From positions 2,113,001-2,177,000 of the forward strand of contig NZ_JAQFIL010000001.1 in assembly GCF_029504655.1 (NCBI RefSeq): a DNA stretch of 64,000 nt. Reading direction: 5' to 3'. Position 1 is the first letter of the stretch. The number at the start of each line of letters is the position of its first letter. This document shows, piece after piece, positions 1 through 9,673 of the stretch. Position numbers and translations under genes: made by a program. The notes beneath the pieces were generated by a model. It searched no databases, was not told where the DNA came from, and worked only from the letters and a program-made list of their open reading frames with translations. The DNA comes from Catalinimonas alkaloidigena (GTDB lineage Bacteria > Bacteroidota > Bacteroidia > Cytophagales > Cyclobacteriaceae).

Positions 1-3000
1 AACCCTAGTGATATTGCCATAGGAATCAGGTTTCTGGCCTGGCGAGAAGTTTCCAGTATGATTGGAGTAAGGCCCCCGAAAGTTGTGAGCGTGGTAAGCA
101 TAATCGGTCTGAAGCGACGTATACCGGCTTCAAAAATAGCGTCAAACACCGACTCTTCTTTGCTTTTTTTATTCGCATAATCTACCATAATCAGGGAGTC
201 GTTCACTACCACCCCGGATAGTGCGATCACACCCATCAAGCTCACCAGTGAAAGATCATAACCCAAAAGAATATGACCAATGACGGCACCCACAATACCA
301 AAAGGTATGGCTATCATGACGATAAGGGGTTGTATATAATTGTTAAAAGCAATTGCCAGCAGGGCGTAAATGATCATCATCGCCAATGCGAAACCACCCC
401 AGAGGGTCTGGGTTGACTCTCTCATATCCGCCTGGCTTCCCTCAAAACTCCAGGTGATGCCCGGATAATCAGCTCTCAGTTGAGGAAGTACTTCCTGATT
501 CAGTGATTCCAACACCTGGGTCACCGCACTGGCAGGCTCGGCATCCATGCCCACGGTAACTACCCTGCGTCCATTTCTCCTATTGATAGACGTGAACGCT
601 TCGCGCCTCTCTACGGTCACCACATCCAATAAAGGTACTTCGGTGCTGTCCGGTGTGCGAATCAAAAAGTCTTCCAGGTTATAGATATCTCTCCGTTCTG
701 ATAGGGGAAGCTTTACCCTTACCTCCACCTCGTTATTGCCTCTCAGTTGGCGCATGGCCAGGGCACCGAAGAAGGCATTCCTGATCTGTTGCCCTACCTC
801 AGTGGAGGTCAACCCCAGGTTACGGCCTTCAGGCAGGAGTTTAAAGTCAAGCTGTATTTTTCCTTTGTTATAGTTATCATTGACATCACGGGTGTTTGTA
901 AACCTCTTAACTTCCGCTACAAAAGCCTGGCTGGCTTTTTCCAGCACATTGATATCTGAATGGCTGAGGTCCACACTGATGTCCTGGGCGGCACCTCCCG
1001 GTCCACGCTCTGCTTCAAAGGTGATCTGATCAACCCCGGCGATGTCACCAATTTCGTCCCTCCAAAGCTCAATGACCTGCTGAGCTGTCATATCCCGCTG
1101 GTCGGGGGGCTTCATCACAATTTCTATATCAATAAAGTTTTGTCCTCTCACATTGGTTTTAACGCCCTCTGCCACTTTATAAAGCTGATGTTCTTCAAAC
1201 ATCTGAAGGGTAGATCGGGTGATCTGATGGGCTACTTCGGCGGCCTGTACAGGGGTAGTACTTACCGGAAGCCTCACCGCGCCTTCTATTTCATCGGCTG
1301 CTACTTCGGGCATCAGGATGATACCCATATGGTCACTGTAACCATAACCTCCTATCACCACCAGGAGCGTAACGGCAGAGCAGAGAGTAATGTATCGGTT
1401 GGCCAGACAAACCTTAAGCAGCGGACGGTAATATTTGTCTACATATTCTTCAAAGCGTGAAGAAAAGTACCGCTGCCAGCGTCCCAGGTATTTTCCTATT
1501 TTAAAACGGTCTTTTTTTACGCTATGGGCAAGGTGGGAGGGTAAGATAAATAAAGCTTCCAGCAATGAAACTGCAAGTACCATAATGACTACCGCGGGGA
1601 GTGGCCACCAGAATTTACCCGTGGTGCCGGGAAGGAAAAGCAGAGGGACAAAAGCAATAATAGTGGTAAGAATACTGAAAACCACCGGCTTGGCAATGTC
1701 GCGCGTTCCTTTGATGGCGGCATCCATAAAACTATAACCTTGTTGCCGGTATTCATAAATATTTTCGCCTACAACGATGGCATCATCAACTACGATACCC
1801 AGCACGACCAGAAAGCCAAACATGGAAATCATATTGATGCTTACCCCGATCAGCGGTAAGAGTACCATACCCCCGATAAAGGAAATTGCCATGCCCATCA
1901 TCACCCAGAAGGCAAGTTTATATTCCAGAAAAAGGGTGAGAATAAAGAGTACGATTACGATGGCAAGCAGGCCATTCTCAGTAAGTAAGCCCAAACGCTC
2001 ACGATAGTCTTCTGCCCGGTTGCCTTCAATACGGTACTGAACGCCGGGAGGGAGTGAACTTTCATAATCAGCTAAAATTTGCTTAACGGTTTCCTCTATG
2101 TCCAGCGGAGACTGATCGCCTATACGATAGATAGACAACTCTATGGAAGGTTGCTGGTTAAACTGAGAGTGAAAATTTGTCTCTTCAAAGCCATCCTTGA
2201 TTGCAGCAATATCTCCCAATGTAACGGTAGCCCCGGATTCAGCGGAGATGATTTCAATCTTGCTAAACTCTTCAGCCCACTGCTTACGCTCCTTCATGCG
2301 CAGCAGTATTTCTCCGCTATTAGTGGATACATCTCCGGCAGGCACATCTTCGCTGGACTGACGAATGATATTAGCAACCTGTCCCAGCGTAATGTTGTAT
2401 TCACGCAAGCGGTGACGCGGAATCTCTATATGAGTCACATATTCAGGTACATTTCCAAGCTCCACCTGGGTGATATTCTCCTCATTGAGCAGGCGGTCAC
2501 GGAGACGCTCGCCCAGTTTTCTCAGCGTCCAGATATCAACCTCTCCGAACAGGCCAATTTCCATGACATCTCTCTGGTTGGCCTGCAGGCGAACTTCCGG
2601 TTCTTCTATTTCATCGGGAAAAGTGACGATCCTACTAATGGCCTGATCAATGTCCTGAAAGACGTTCATTCGCTCAGCACCGGCTACCAGTTCAATCATG
2701 ACCTCCCCTGAACCTTCGTTGGCGGTAGAAACGATCTCTTTAATGCCCTGTATGCCTCTTACAGCTTCTTCTACCGGCATAAGAATTCCCTGTTCAACCT
2801 CAGCCGGAGCAGCGCCCGGGTATACTACGCTTACCTCCACCATGTCCAGCTGAAACTGGGGAAATACCTCTTTCTGAATATTAGACATGGTCCAGAAGCC
2901 TCCGCCCAATAAAATAAGCATCAGTAAGTTGGCGACCAATGAGTTTTGCGCCATGTAGGCGATAGGACCACTAAACTTTTTCTCGTCTTTCTGCTTTGCG

Positions 3001-3008
3001 TCTTCCAT
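1..3008 (-). CDS. RND efflux permease (HAE-type), 3' end cut by window edge
   Basis: Inner-membrane proton-driven RND pump subunit. Translating the complement from the ATG at 3008 gives about 1002 residues open to the left edge, so only roughly the last 50 residues are missing. A first membrane segment follows the short cytoplasmic start. The TM4 motif [17 protein letters not shown] is seen, with paired Asp near residues 408-409, the usual proton-relay acids. The TM10 segment reads [15 protein letters not shown], so the Lys found there in AcrB (GLSAKNAI) is absent; this variant occurs in other RND branches. The start codon directly abuts the stop of the adaptor gene (3009), and the OMP gene lies upstream, so this is the last visible gene of an OMP-MFP-RND operon. 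Substrate is unknown. Confidence 0.9.
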   Translation of the reverse strand, partial: MEDAKQKDEKKFSGPIAYMAQNSLVANLLMLILLGGGFWTMSNIQKEVFPQFQLDMVEVSVVYPGAAPAEVEQGILMPVEEAVRGIQGIKEIVSTANEGSGEVMIELVAGAERMNVFQDIDQAISRIVTFPDEIEEPEVRLQANQRDVMEIGLFGEVDIWTLRKLGERLRDRLLNEENITQVELGNVPEYVTHIEIPRHRLREYNITLGQVANIIRQSSEDVPAGDVSTNSGEILLRMKERKQWAEEFSKIEIISAESGATVTLGDIAAIKDGFEETNFHSQFNQQPSIELSIYRIGDQSPLDIEETVKQILADYESSLPPGVQYRIEGNRAEDYRERLGLLTENGLLAIVIVLFILTLFLEYKLAFWVMMGMAISFIGGMVLLPLIGVSINMISMFGFLVVLGIVVDDAIVVGENIYEYRQQGYSFMDAAIKGTRDIAKPVVFSILTTIIAFVPLLFLPGTTGKFWWPLPAVVIMVLAVSLLEALFILPSHLAHSVKKDRFKIGKYLGRWQRYFSSRFEEYVDKYYRPLLKVCLANRYITLCSAVTLLVVIGGYGYSDHMGIILMPEVAADEIEGAVRLPVSTTPVQAAEVAHQITRSTLQMFEEHQLYKVAEGVKTNVRGQNFIDIEIVMKPPDQRDMTAQQVIELWRDEIGDIAGVDQITFEAERGPGGAAQDISVDLSHSDINVLEKASQAFVAEVKRFTNTRDVNDNYNKGKIQLDFKLLPEGRNLGLTSTEVGQQIRNAFFGALAMRQLRGNNEVEVRVKLPLSERRDIYNLEDFLIRTPDSTEVPLLDVVTVERREAFTSINRRNGRRVVTVGMDAEPASAVTQVLESLNQEVLPQLRADYPGITWSFEGSQADMRESTQTLWGGFALAMMIIYALLAIAFNNYIQPLIVMIAIPFGIVGAVIGHILLGYDLSLVSLMGVIALSGVVVNDSLIMVDYANKKSKEESVFDAIFEAGIRRFRPIMLTTLTTFGGLTPIILETSRQARNLIPMAISLG

Positions 3009-4244
3009 CTAATGCAACCCTCCTGATTGCGATTGAGCCTGATTTTCCATGGTAGTATCGGTATTCGTCTCTTGAACAGATTCGGTTCCTGAGTCTTCAA
3101 GTCTCAGGTCTACACCTTCCGATACCGTTGCAAGATTAGTCTTTACGACCTGCTCGTTCTCACGAATCCCATCCCGGATGTAAGCGTAATTAGCATCGCT
3201 GAAAAGAATGTCTACATCACGTATCTGGAGCTTGTCTTCCTCCATTACCCATACGGTTTCTTCATCCCGTACATAATCCCGGCTGAGCCGGATTACATCT
3301 TCTATCTGCTCGGCATCAATTTGTACTTCTACAAAAGCGTTGATCATCAGCGTAGGTAGTGAGTCATTCTGGTAGGCGAGTGGATCAGGAACAGAAATTA
3401 AAACACGCGCCAGGCGGGTCTGTCCTTCTAGTGCTCCTATAAGCCGGTAAAGGTAACCGGTACGGTATTCATTCTCTCCCCAGGCTTTGCGGTCTCTTAT
3501 CTTTACCATTGAGCCTCTTTCGTCTCCTGAATCGGCAAAAGTAAGCCAGCGGAGGTTAGAAACGGGGACATTCGCGACAACCCAGTATTCAACCATGCCT
3601 ACCAGGCGACCTAGGTTATCGCCCATAGCCACCTGTGAGCCTTCATTTACATTTCTGCTGAGGATGTGTGCATCAAAAGGGGCTCTGATTCTGGTCCTTT
3701 GTAAATTAAGCTCAGCCTGTTTTACAGAAGCACGGGCAGCTTCAACCCTTGCTTTTACAGCATTAAGCTGAGGTTCGCGCAGTACCAGATTTTTGTTCAT
3801 TTCAGCCAGTTCCTCATCTACCAGTTGATAGCCTTTTTGTGCTACATCCTGACGTCCCATTTCTATGTTTAGCTCCGAAATGGCTTGTTGCAGATCACTT
3901 TCTCTCAGCTCAAGCGTATTCCGGTAATCAGCAGGGTCAATCTGAAGCAGCATTTCACCTTTGCGAACAAACCCACCGGGAGTAAAAGCAGGCGAACGGC
4001 TGATGATCTCTCCACTTACCCTGGGGCTAAGCGTGATATCTTTAGAGGGCTGTACTGTGCCCGTAGCTACAATATTAGGTTTGAATGTGCCTTTCCTAAC
4101 TTTGGTTACCTCAACCAGCATGGCTGTCTCTTTGGTAGCGCCGCTGCGTTGCGCAGTAGGTTCTGTAAGGAAAATCAAGCTGGTTACGACTCCTCCAGAT
4201 ATCAAGATAATCAGACAGATGAGTAGTATTTTTTTGTTGCTCAT
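3009..4244 (-). CDS. RND efflux periplasmic adaptor (MFP/HlyD family)
   Basis: Membrane-fusion protein linking the RND pump to the outer-membrane channel. Residues 1-25 form a membrane anchor (KKILLICLIILISGGVV). A barrel-sandwich half-motif (VATGTVQPSKDITLSPRVSGEI) is followed by a coiled-coil hairpin at about residues 95-175, and the second lipoyl half (LQRTRIRAPFDAHILSRNVNEG) closes the domain. The beta-barrel and membrane-proximal domains follow, and the C-terminus is polar (ENQAQSQSGG). The reading frame extends to a TTG at 4265, inside the OMP gene. I prefer the ATG at 4244, four bases after the OMP stop and preceded by an A-rich AAAAGA stretch. The gene ends immediately before the RND start. 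Confidence 0.9.
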   Translation of the reverse strand: MSNKKILLICLIILISGGVVTSLIFLTEPTAQRSGATKETAMLVEVTKVRKGTFKPNIVATGTVQPSKDITLSPRVSGEIISRSPAFTPGGFVRKGEMLLQIDPADYRNTLELRESDLQQAISELNIEMGRQDVAQKGYQLVDEELAEMNKNLVLREPQLNAVKARVEAARASVKQAELNLQRTRIRAPFDAHILSRNVNEGSQVAMGDNLGRLVGMVEYWVVANVPVSNLRWLTFADSGDERGSMVKIRDRKAWGENEYRTGYLYRLIGALEGQTRLARVLISVPDPLAYQNDSLPTLMINAFVEVQIDAEQIEDVIRLSRDYVRDEETVWVMEEDKLQIRDVDILFSDANYAYIRDGIRENEQVVKTNLATVSEGVDLRLEDSGTESVQETNTDTTMENQAQSQSGGLH

Positions 4245-4248
4245 TCTT

Positions 4249-5697
4249 TTAAGATTCGGTTTCAAGCTCCCTTTCTGTTGTAAAGCCTCCGGCCAAAGCT
4301 CTGTAAAGCGCGATACGGTATTCCAGCAGCAAAGAGTTGGCGGTGATGAGGTCTCTGCGTAGCTGTTGTTCCTGGTTCAAAGCAGTAAGGACAGCCAGGT
4401 AATCACTTAATCCATTAAAATATTCAATTTCAAGTTGTTGGTAAGCGCGTGTGGCAAGTTCAACCTGTACCTTCAAAACTTCAATACTTTCAAGTTGTTT
4501 CCTCTCCTGTATCAAAGCGTCCTCTACTTCCTGAAAAGCCACCAGAACGGTTTGTCCGTATTCGTAGAGCCGTTGGTTCTTGACGGCCTGTGTTCTATCT
4601 ACTTCAGCATTTAGTCTGCCTCCATAAAAAAGCGGAGCTACCAGATTTCCTCCCAGTGAATAGGCCCAGTCTTCCAGGAGATTATCAAAATTATTGGCCC
4701 TTAACTGTGCAGATGTTGATATGCTTAATCGGGGATATCGATTGCTGATCGCGGAGGCTACTTCCCGGTCTGATGCCTGTAACAGCTTAAACGCGCTTTG
4801 TACATCAGGACGCCTTGCCAGTAGTTCTGAGGGTATACCTGTATCGGGGAGCGGAGGTAAATCTGGTAGGCTGTCAGGTACATATTCAATTTCGTTTTGG
4901 GCAGGCATACCCAGTAAAACAGCCAACTGATGCTCCAGCACTTCTATCCTGGATTCTGTCTGGATTTTCTGTTCCCGGCTCGCTTCAACCAGCTGCTGCT
5001 GACGTAAGATGTCCACACTTCTGATCTGTCCGCTACCAAACTGTGCTTTGATAAAATCCAGTATTTTTTGATTGGTATTGATCTGTTCATCAATAAGTTC
5101 CAGTTGCTGCCATTCCGCCATGAGCTGATACCAGGTACTGGTGATTTCTGCGGAGAGTGAAATAGACGCTGCCTGATAATCGGCGAATGTAGCCTCGGCT
5201 CTGAATTTTTCCGCCTTAATTAAAGCGCTGATCCTTCCCCAGAGATCTACTTCGTAAAAGGCGGAAAGTCCTAACTGCACATTTTCACCACCCACGAAGT
5301 CTGGCTGAGGACGGTTCAGGCTGCTGCGGATTGACGCTTCAACATCGGGTAGCAGGAATGACGACTGTCGGTCCACCACCGCCTGCGCCTCTTTAAAACG
5401 AAACCAAACAGCTGTCAGATTCATGTTGGTGCCTATGGCCTGTTCTACCAGTGTATTGAGCCGCTGATCATTAAAGCTGGTCCACCATGCATCAGTTGGG
5501 ACTTCTTTTCCGGTATAGGTAAAAGGTTGGGGTGTTTCTACTGGAAGTTTGGCCTGGGTCGTTTTAGGTGAACAGGCAGAAAAAAAAACTATACTCACTA
5601 AAAACATAAAAAATAATAATAAACCTGAAGTGTCAGTACGTAAAAAATGACATACTACTTTGTCAAGCTTCAGCTGTGTACTAGGTTCTATTTTCAT
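4249..5697 (-). CDS. Outer-membrane efflux lipoprotein (TolC/NodT family)
   Basis: Outer-membrane channel of the tripartite efflux system, 482 residues. The hydrophobic stretch ends in a lipobox (FFSAC, Cys 42), so it is probably lipidated as in NodT/OprM-type factors. It has two OEP repeats with long helices, typical motifs such as ARRPDVQSAFKLLQASDREV near the middle, and FYEVDLWGRISAL in the first repeat. The signal segment is preceded by about 25 polar residues, which is long; an internal Met 31 would leave almost no n-region, so the upstream ATG is kept. First gene of the minus-strand operon, four bases before the adaptor ATG. Confidence 0.9.
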   Translation of the reverse strand: MKIEPSTQLKLDKVVCHFLRTDTSGLLLFFMFLVSIVFFSACSPKTTQAKLPVETPQPFTYTGKEVPTDAWWTSFNDQRLNTLVEQAIGTNMNLTAVWFRFKEAQAVVDRQSSFLLPDVEASIRSSLNRPQPDFVGGENVQLGLSAFYEVDLWGRISALIKAEKFRAEATFADYQAASISLSAEITSTWYQLMAEWQQLELIDEQINTNQKILDFIKAQFGSGQIRSVDILRQQQLVEASREQKIQTESRIEVLEHQLAVLLGMPAQNEIEYVPDSLPDLPPLPDTGIPSELLARRPDVQSAFKLLQASDREVASAISNRYPRLSISTSAQLRANNFDNLLEDWAYSLGGNLVAPLFYGGRLNAEVDRTQAVKNQRLYEYGQTVLVAFQEVEDALIQERKQLESIEVLKVQVELATRAYQQLEIEYFNGLSDYLAVLTALNQEQQLRRDLITANSLLLEYRIALYRALAGGFTTERELETES

Positions 5698-6133
5698 AGT
5701 GCTTATTCAAATCATATGTCAGGCAATAGTAAATCTAACCCCTGAACACAAATGATGTTCATAATTTTGGTTGCTGATTGATAATCCTTTTTGCCTGAGC
5801 TTCTTCTGAAAATGTTTTCACTAATGTATAAACTGGATTACTCTATGTCCACAAATTGTTTATTTATAGTGATACATAAAGTAATGATATGTAAAAAACT
5901 GATTATCAAAATGTTAAACCAAATATATAAAGGAGTACTTTAACATAACTTTGAATCTGTGTTCATCTTCCAGTGTTTGCACTCACCATTATTTGAAAAA
6001 AAAATTTCAGAATAGATTTAAACATTATCATATAATTAATTAAAAGTTTTAAATTTTAATGTATAATAATGAGTTGAAATTACCAATTACACATTGGCTA
6101 TGATTTTTTGCTTGAACCTATAGTACGTAAAAT
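5698..6133. other. AT-rich divergent intergenic region
   Basis: 436 bases between the divergently transcribed efflux operon and the ABC/apiose operon. It is strongly AT-rich, with stops in all frames, and no reading frame looks coding. It must hold promoters for both directions. I could not find a convincing match to the Bacteroidetes -33/-7 consensus or a clear operator palindrome. Confidence 0.6.
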
Positions 6134-7633
6134 TTGCAGGAACCAAACTTAGAAATAAAGCAGGTATCAAAGACATTTCCTGGAGTGAGAGCTTTGGATA
6201 AAGTAAGCCTGAATATCATGAAGGGAGAAGTCCATGCCCTGTGCGGTGAGAATGGTGCCGGGAAAAGTACCTTGATGAATATTTTGTCAGGAAATCTCAA
6301 GCCTGATAGTGGTCAAATTTTGGTATCGGGTAAGGAGGTACAAATCTCAAATCAGCTGGATGCACAGGAACTGGGTATAGCCATCGTGTATCAGGAAAGA
6401 AGCCTGGTGGACTCAATCAGTGTTGCTGAAAACATATTTACGAATAATAAGCCCAGGAATCGTTATGGACTGATCAGTTACCGTAAGCTATACCAGCAAA
6501 CCCAGGCGTTGTTAAGCAGCCTTAATTTATCCGACATCAGACCGGAAATGCAGGTAGGTCATTTGTCTGCTGCTATGCAGCAGATGGTTGAAATTGCCAA
6601 AGCTCTTTCACAAAACCCTTCCATACTTATCCTGGATGAGCCTACAGCCTCTATTACAGAAAATGAAACTACCATTCTATTTAAAATCATTCGCAAGCTG
6701 AGGGCGCAGGGAGTTTCGGTGATTTATATTTCGCACCGCATGGCAGAGATTTTTGAGGTTGCCGATCGGGTAAGTGTGCTTAAGGATGGAAAATACCAGG
6801 GTACAAGGCTTGTAAGTGAAACCTACATAGATGAAATCATTCGCATGATGGTGGGGCGAAAGCTGGAAAAGCAGGAGTTCCTCTCGGATGCCAAGCAGGA
6901 TATTGTTTTAGAGGTGAACAGGCTGAGCAGCGCTCGCTTCAGAAATATCAGTTTCCATTTGAAGAAAGGGGAAATCCTTGCCCTCTCGGGATTAGTGGGT
7001 GCCGGAAGAACTGAAGTAGCCCGTACAATCATGGGCGCTGACCCTCTCATCGCTGGAGAAATAGTACTAGAGGGCAAAAAAGTAAAAATAGATCACCCAA
7101 AAACAGCTACAAAACTGGGTATAGGTTACCTGCCGGAAGAAAGAAAGTCCAACGGCCTGTTTCTGGACATGAGCGTAGAGGACAACATTATTTCCGCTTA
7201 CTTACCTTTTGCTGCTGAAAAAGGATTCATCCAAGAGGCAAAAGTGAAAAGGACGGCTGAGGATTACATCAAAAAGCTTCGCATCATCACCCCCTCTACG
7301 CATCAGAAAGTAATGAACCTAAGTGGCGGAAATCAGCAGAAGATCGTGCTGGCCAAATGGCTTTTGCGTCAGCCCAAAGTGTTTATGGTAGATGAGCCTA
7401 CACACGGTGTGGACGTGGGTGCCAAAGCGGAGATTTATGCTATCCTCAAAGAACTTACTCGTCAGGGAGTAGCCATACTCTTAATCTCTTCGGAATTATC
7501 TGAAGTACTGGCGATCAGTGATCGCATCCTGGTGATGTGGAATGGTCAGCTTACTGCTGAGCTAAGCCGTGAAGAAGCCACCGAAGAAGAGATTATGCAT
7601 TATGCCTCAGGAACTAAAACGATGTTTGTCTGA
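6134..7633 (+). CDS. Sugar ABC transporter ATP-binding protein (RbsA/MglA-like, two NBDs)
   Basis: Tandem-NBD ATPase of a carbohydrate ABC importer, 499 residues, the usual RbsA/MglA length. NBD1 has Walker A GENGAGKST, a weak signature LSAAMQQ and Walker B LILDEPTAS. NBD2 has the family's degenerate Walker A (GLVGAGRTE), signature LSGGNQQ and Walker B MVDEPTHGVDVG. The start appears to be TTG: an in-frame stop lies at 6128, and the first conserved residues follow at once. The permease ATG follows after three bases. Its place at the head of an apiose-type catabolic operon suggests the importer carries D-apiose or a related branched pentose; this is inferred from context. Confidence 0.9.
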   Translation: MQEPNLEIKQVSKTFPGVRALDKVSLNIMKGEVHALCGENGAGKSTLMNILSGNLKPDSGQILVSGKEVQISNQLDAQELGIAIVYQERSLVDSISVAENIFTNNKPRNRYGLISYRKLYQQTQALLSSLNLSDIRPEMQVGHLSAAMQQMVEIAKALSQNPSILILDEPTASITENETTILFKIIRKLRAQGVSVIYISHRMAEIFEVADRVSVLKDGKYQGTRLVSETYIDEIIRMMVGRKLEKQEFLSDAKQDIVLEVNRLSSARFRNISFHLKKGEILALSGLVGAGRTEVARTIMGADPLIAGEIVLEGKKVKIDHPKTATKLGIGYLPEERKSNGLFLDMSVEDNIISAYLPFAAEKGFIQEAKVKRTAEDYIKKLRIITPSTHQKVMNLSGGNQQKIVLAKWLLRQPKVFMVDEPTHGVDVGAKAEIYAILKELTRQGVAILLISSELSEVLAISDRILVMWNGQLTAELSREEATEEEIMHYASGTKTMFV

Positions 7634-7636
7634 TCT

Positions 7637-8650
7637 ATGAACAGAGATAAAATAACCCGACTGCTACAGGACAGAGTGTTTACCCTCTCAGTGACCATCG
7701 CCATATTATTCATTGTGTGCAGTATCATCTGGCCTGCTACCTTTCCCACCTTTGACAATATCTCACTAGTGCTGCTCAATCTTTCCATAGAATCAATTGT
7801 GGCGGTGGGAATGATGCTGTTGCTCATTTCCGGTATGTTTGACCTTTCAGTAGGCTCAGTCGTAGCATTTGCCGGAAGCATAGCCGCCTATTTAATGTAT
7901 TGGTACGGCATGTATGTATCCGTAGCGATTCTGGTCGGCTTAGGTTTGGCCGGTCTGATAGGGCTGATCAATGGTTTTTTTGTAGCCAAAGTCGGGATTA
8001 ACCCGCTGATACAGACATTGGCCATGATGGGTATCGTGCGGGGTTTGGCACTTATGGTGGCTGGTGCAGGAATCCAGAATCTACCTGAAGCATTCAACGC
8101 CATAGGGCAATCCAAACTCCTGGGTTTGCAAACACCTGTATGGTTTATGATAATCGTAGTTGCCATATTTAGTCTGCTGGTATCTCGCACAGTCTTTTTC
8201 CGGCAATATTATTATATCGGAGGCAATGAAAAAGCCGCCCGCCTTTCCGGTATCAGAGTAGAGAGGGTTAAGATCATTGGTTTTGTACTGATCTCCTTAC
8301 TGGCTGGTTTGGCGGGTATTCTCCTGGCCTCACGCCTGGGGGCGGCATTGGCTACTTCGGGTAGAGGCATGGAATTACGCGTCATTACGGCTGTCATTCT
8401 GGGAGGGGCGAGTTTGTTGGGTGGCCAGGGTAAGATCATCGGAGCCTTATTGGGTACCATCTTTATGGGGTTAGTGAGTAACATCATGATATTGGCAAGG
8501 GTATCGGGTTATTGGCAGGAAATTGTATTGGGCCTTATCCTGATCCTGGCAGTAGCGGTAGATGTGCTGGCTCAGCGAAGAGCAGGCACTACCCCTCGTG
8601 AATATGTGAAAAGGGCCTCTGAAGTTACACCTCCAAAAGTAGAAGCATGA
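7637..8650 (+). CDS. Sugar ABC transporter permease (RbsC-like, BPD_transp_2)
   Basis: Integral membrane component of the sugar importer, 337 residues. Many hydrophobic helices span nearly the whole length. The RbsC-family region is visible: GMFDLSVGSVVAFAG after the second helix, GLINGFFVAKVGINPLIQTL in the middle, and ILGGASLLGGQGKIIGALLG near the C-terminus. It begins three bases after the ATPase stop. Its own stop overlaps the next ATG (ATGA at 8647-8650), indicating translational coupling to the first binding protein. Only one permease gene is present, so it would act as a homodimer with the double-NBD ATPase. Confidence 0.92.
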   Translation: MNRDKITRLLQDRVFTLSVTIAILFIVCSIIWPATFPTFDNISLVLLNLSIESIVAVGMMLLLISGMFDLSVGSVVAFAGSIAAYLMYWYGMYVSVAILVGLGLAGLIGLINGFFVAKVGINPLIQTLAMMGIVRGLALMVAGAGIQNLPEAFNAIGQSKLLGLQTPVWFMIIVVAIFSLLVSRTVFFRQYYYIGGNEKAARLSGIRVERVKIIGFVLISLLAGLAGILLASRLGAALATSGRGMELRVITAVILGGASLLGGQGKIIGALLGTIFMGLVSNIMILARVSGYWQEIVLGLILILAVAVDVLAQRRAGTTPREYVKRASEVTPPKVEA

Positions 8651-9666
8651 AAATAATACTAAGGTCAATACTCCTGCTGTTTGTTATCCTGTCGGCCTGC
8701 GATCCTAAAAAGGGGGCGCTTTATAAGCAACGTCAGCTGGAAAAGCAACAAACACCGGCAGTGGAGATCAACGAGGATGAAGAGTATGTAATGGTTACTA
8801 CCATCGTCAATTTTCCGATGTATGTAAACCATGACCAGGCTGCTTTCCAGAGGTGGGGCAGAGCAAGAGGCGTAAAAACATCCATACTTGGCCCTTCCGA
8901 ATGGGACGTGCAGGCGCAAATTGCTACCATAGAGCAGGTGATTGGTACAAGGCCAACTGGCTTGCTCATCAATGGCACAGACCCTGCCATTGCCGGTGCG
9001 ATCAATAAGGCTGTGGAAGCCGGAATTCCTACTGTGGTGTACGATTCAGATATCCCCAACAGTGAGCGGCACGCCTTTCTGGGTACCGACTGGTATCAGA
9101 TCGGTAAACTACAGGGAGAGGCCATGGTAGAACTGATAGGGGGAAAAGGGAAGGTCGCTTATATGGGTATACTGGGGATGACCAATATGGAAGCAGGCTT
9201 TCAGGGACTGCTGGATGTCCTGAAAAATTATCCTGAAATTGAAGTGGTAGGCAAATACGATGATGGTTCTGATGTTGAAGAGGCCGCACGTATCACTTCA
9301 GACCTGCTCAGCGCACATCCCGATCTGGCGGGAATCTGTGGTTTTGACGCCATGAGCGGTCCCGGTATCGGCTTATCCATAAAGGAAGCAGGGAAGGCAG
9401 GTAAGGTAAAAGTGACCACTGTGGACTGGGAACCTGAGCACATTAAGCTGGTGCAGGAGGGCGTAATAGACGTTCTGATTGGACAGAAGCGGGAGTTATT
9501 CACCTGGTACGGCGCACAGTTTCTTTTTGACATGGTGCACGATACCAATCCGCTTTCCAGCAATGATGACAAAGCAGGAATCACCAATATTCCTTATTCC
9601 GTAAATACCGGACTACTCAAAATCACCCAGGATAATATTCACCTTTTCATGGAAGATCATAGTTGA
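8647..9666 (+). CDS. Sugar-binding lipoprotein of ABC importer, copy 1
   Basis: Periplasmic binding protein of the Peripla_BP_4 (ribose/galactose type) family, 339 residues. The lipobox LSAC puts the acylated Cys at residue 18. After a charged linker the first domain starts at about residue 45 (EEYVMVTTIVNFPMYVNHD). The sugar-binding motif region LLINGTDPAIAGAI and the hinge/second-lobe segment GICGFDAMSGPGIGLSIKEAG are present. ATG overlaps the permease stop by four bases. The next gene is a close paralogue. Context points to D-apiose or a related branched sugar as ligand; the ligand cannot be read from sequence. Confidence 0.9.
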   Translation: MKIILRSILLLFVILSACDPKKGALYKQRQLEKQQTPAVEINEDEEYVMVTTIVNFPMYVNHDQAAFQRWGRARGVKTSILGPSEWDVQAQIATIEQVIGTRPTGLLINGTDPAIAGAINKAVEAGIPTVVYDSDIPNSERHAFLGTDWYQIGKLQGEAMVELIGGKGKVAYMGILGMTNMEAGFQGLLDVLKNYPEIEVVGKYDDGSDVEEAARITSDLLSAHPDLAGICGFDAMSGPGIGLSIKEAGKAGKVKVTTVDWEPEHIKLVQEGVIDVLIGQKRELFTWYGAQFLFDMVHDTNPLSSNDDKAGITNIPYSVNTGLLKITQDNIHLFMEDHS

Positions 9667-9673
9667 GCTTAAA

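Noticed and set aside
747..2711. Several plus-strand open frames of 70-210 codons
   Set aside because: They lie antisense to the RND permease, whose minus-strand frame is open throughout and shows conserved family motifs.
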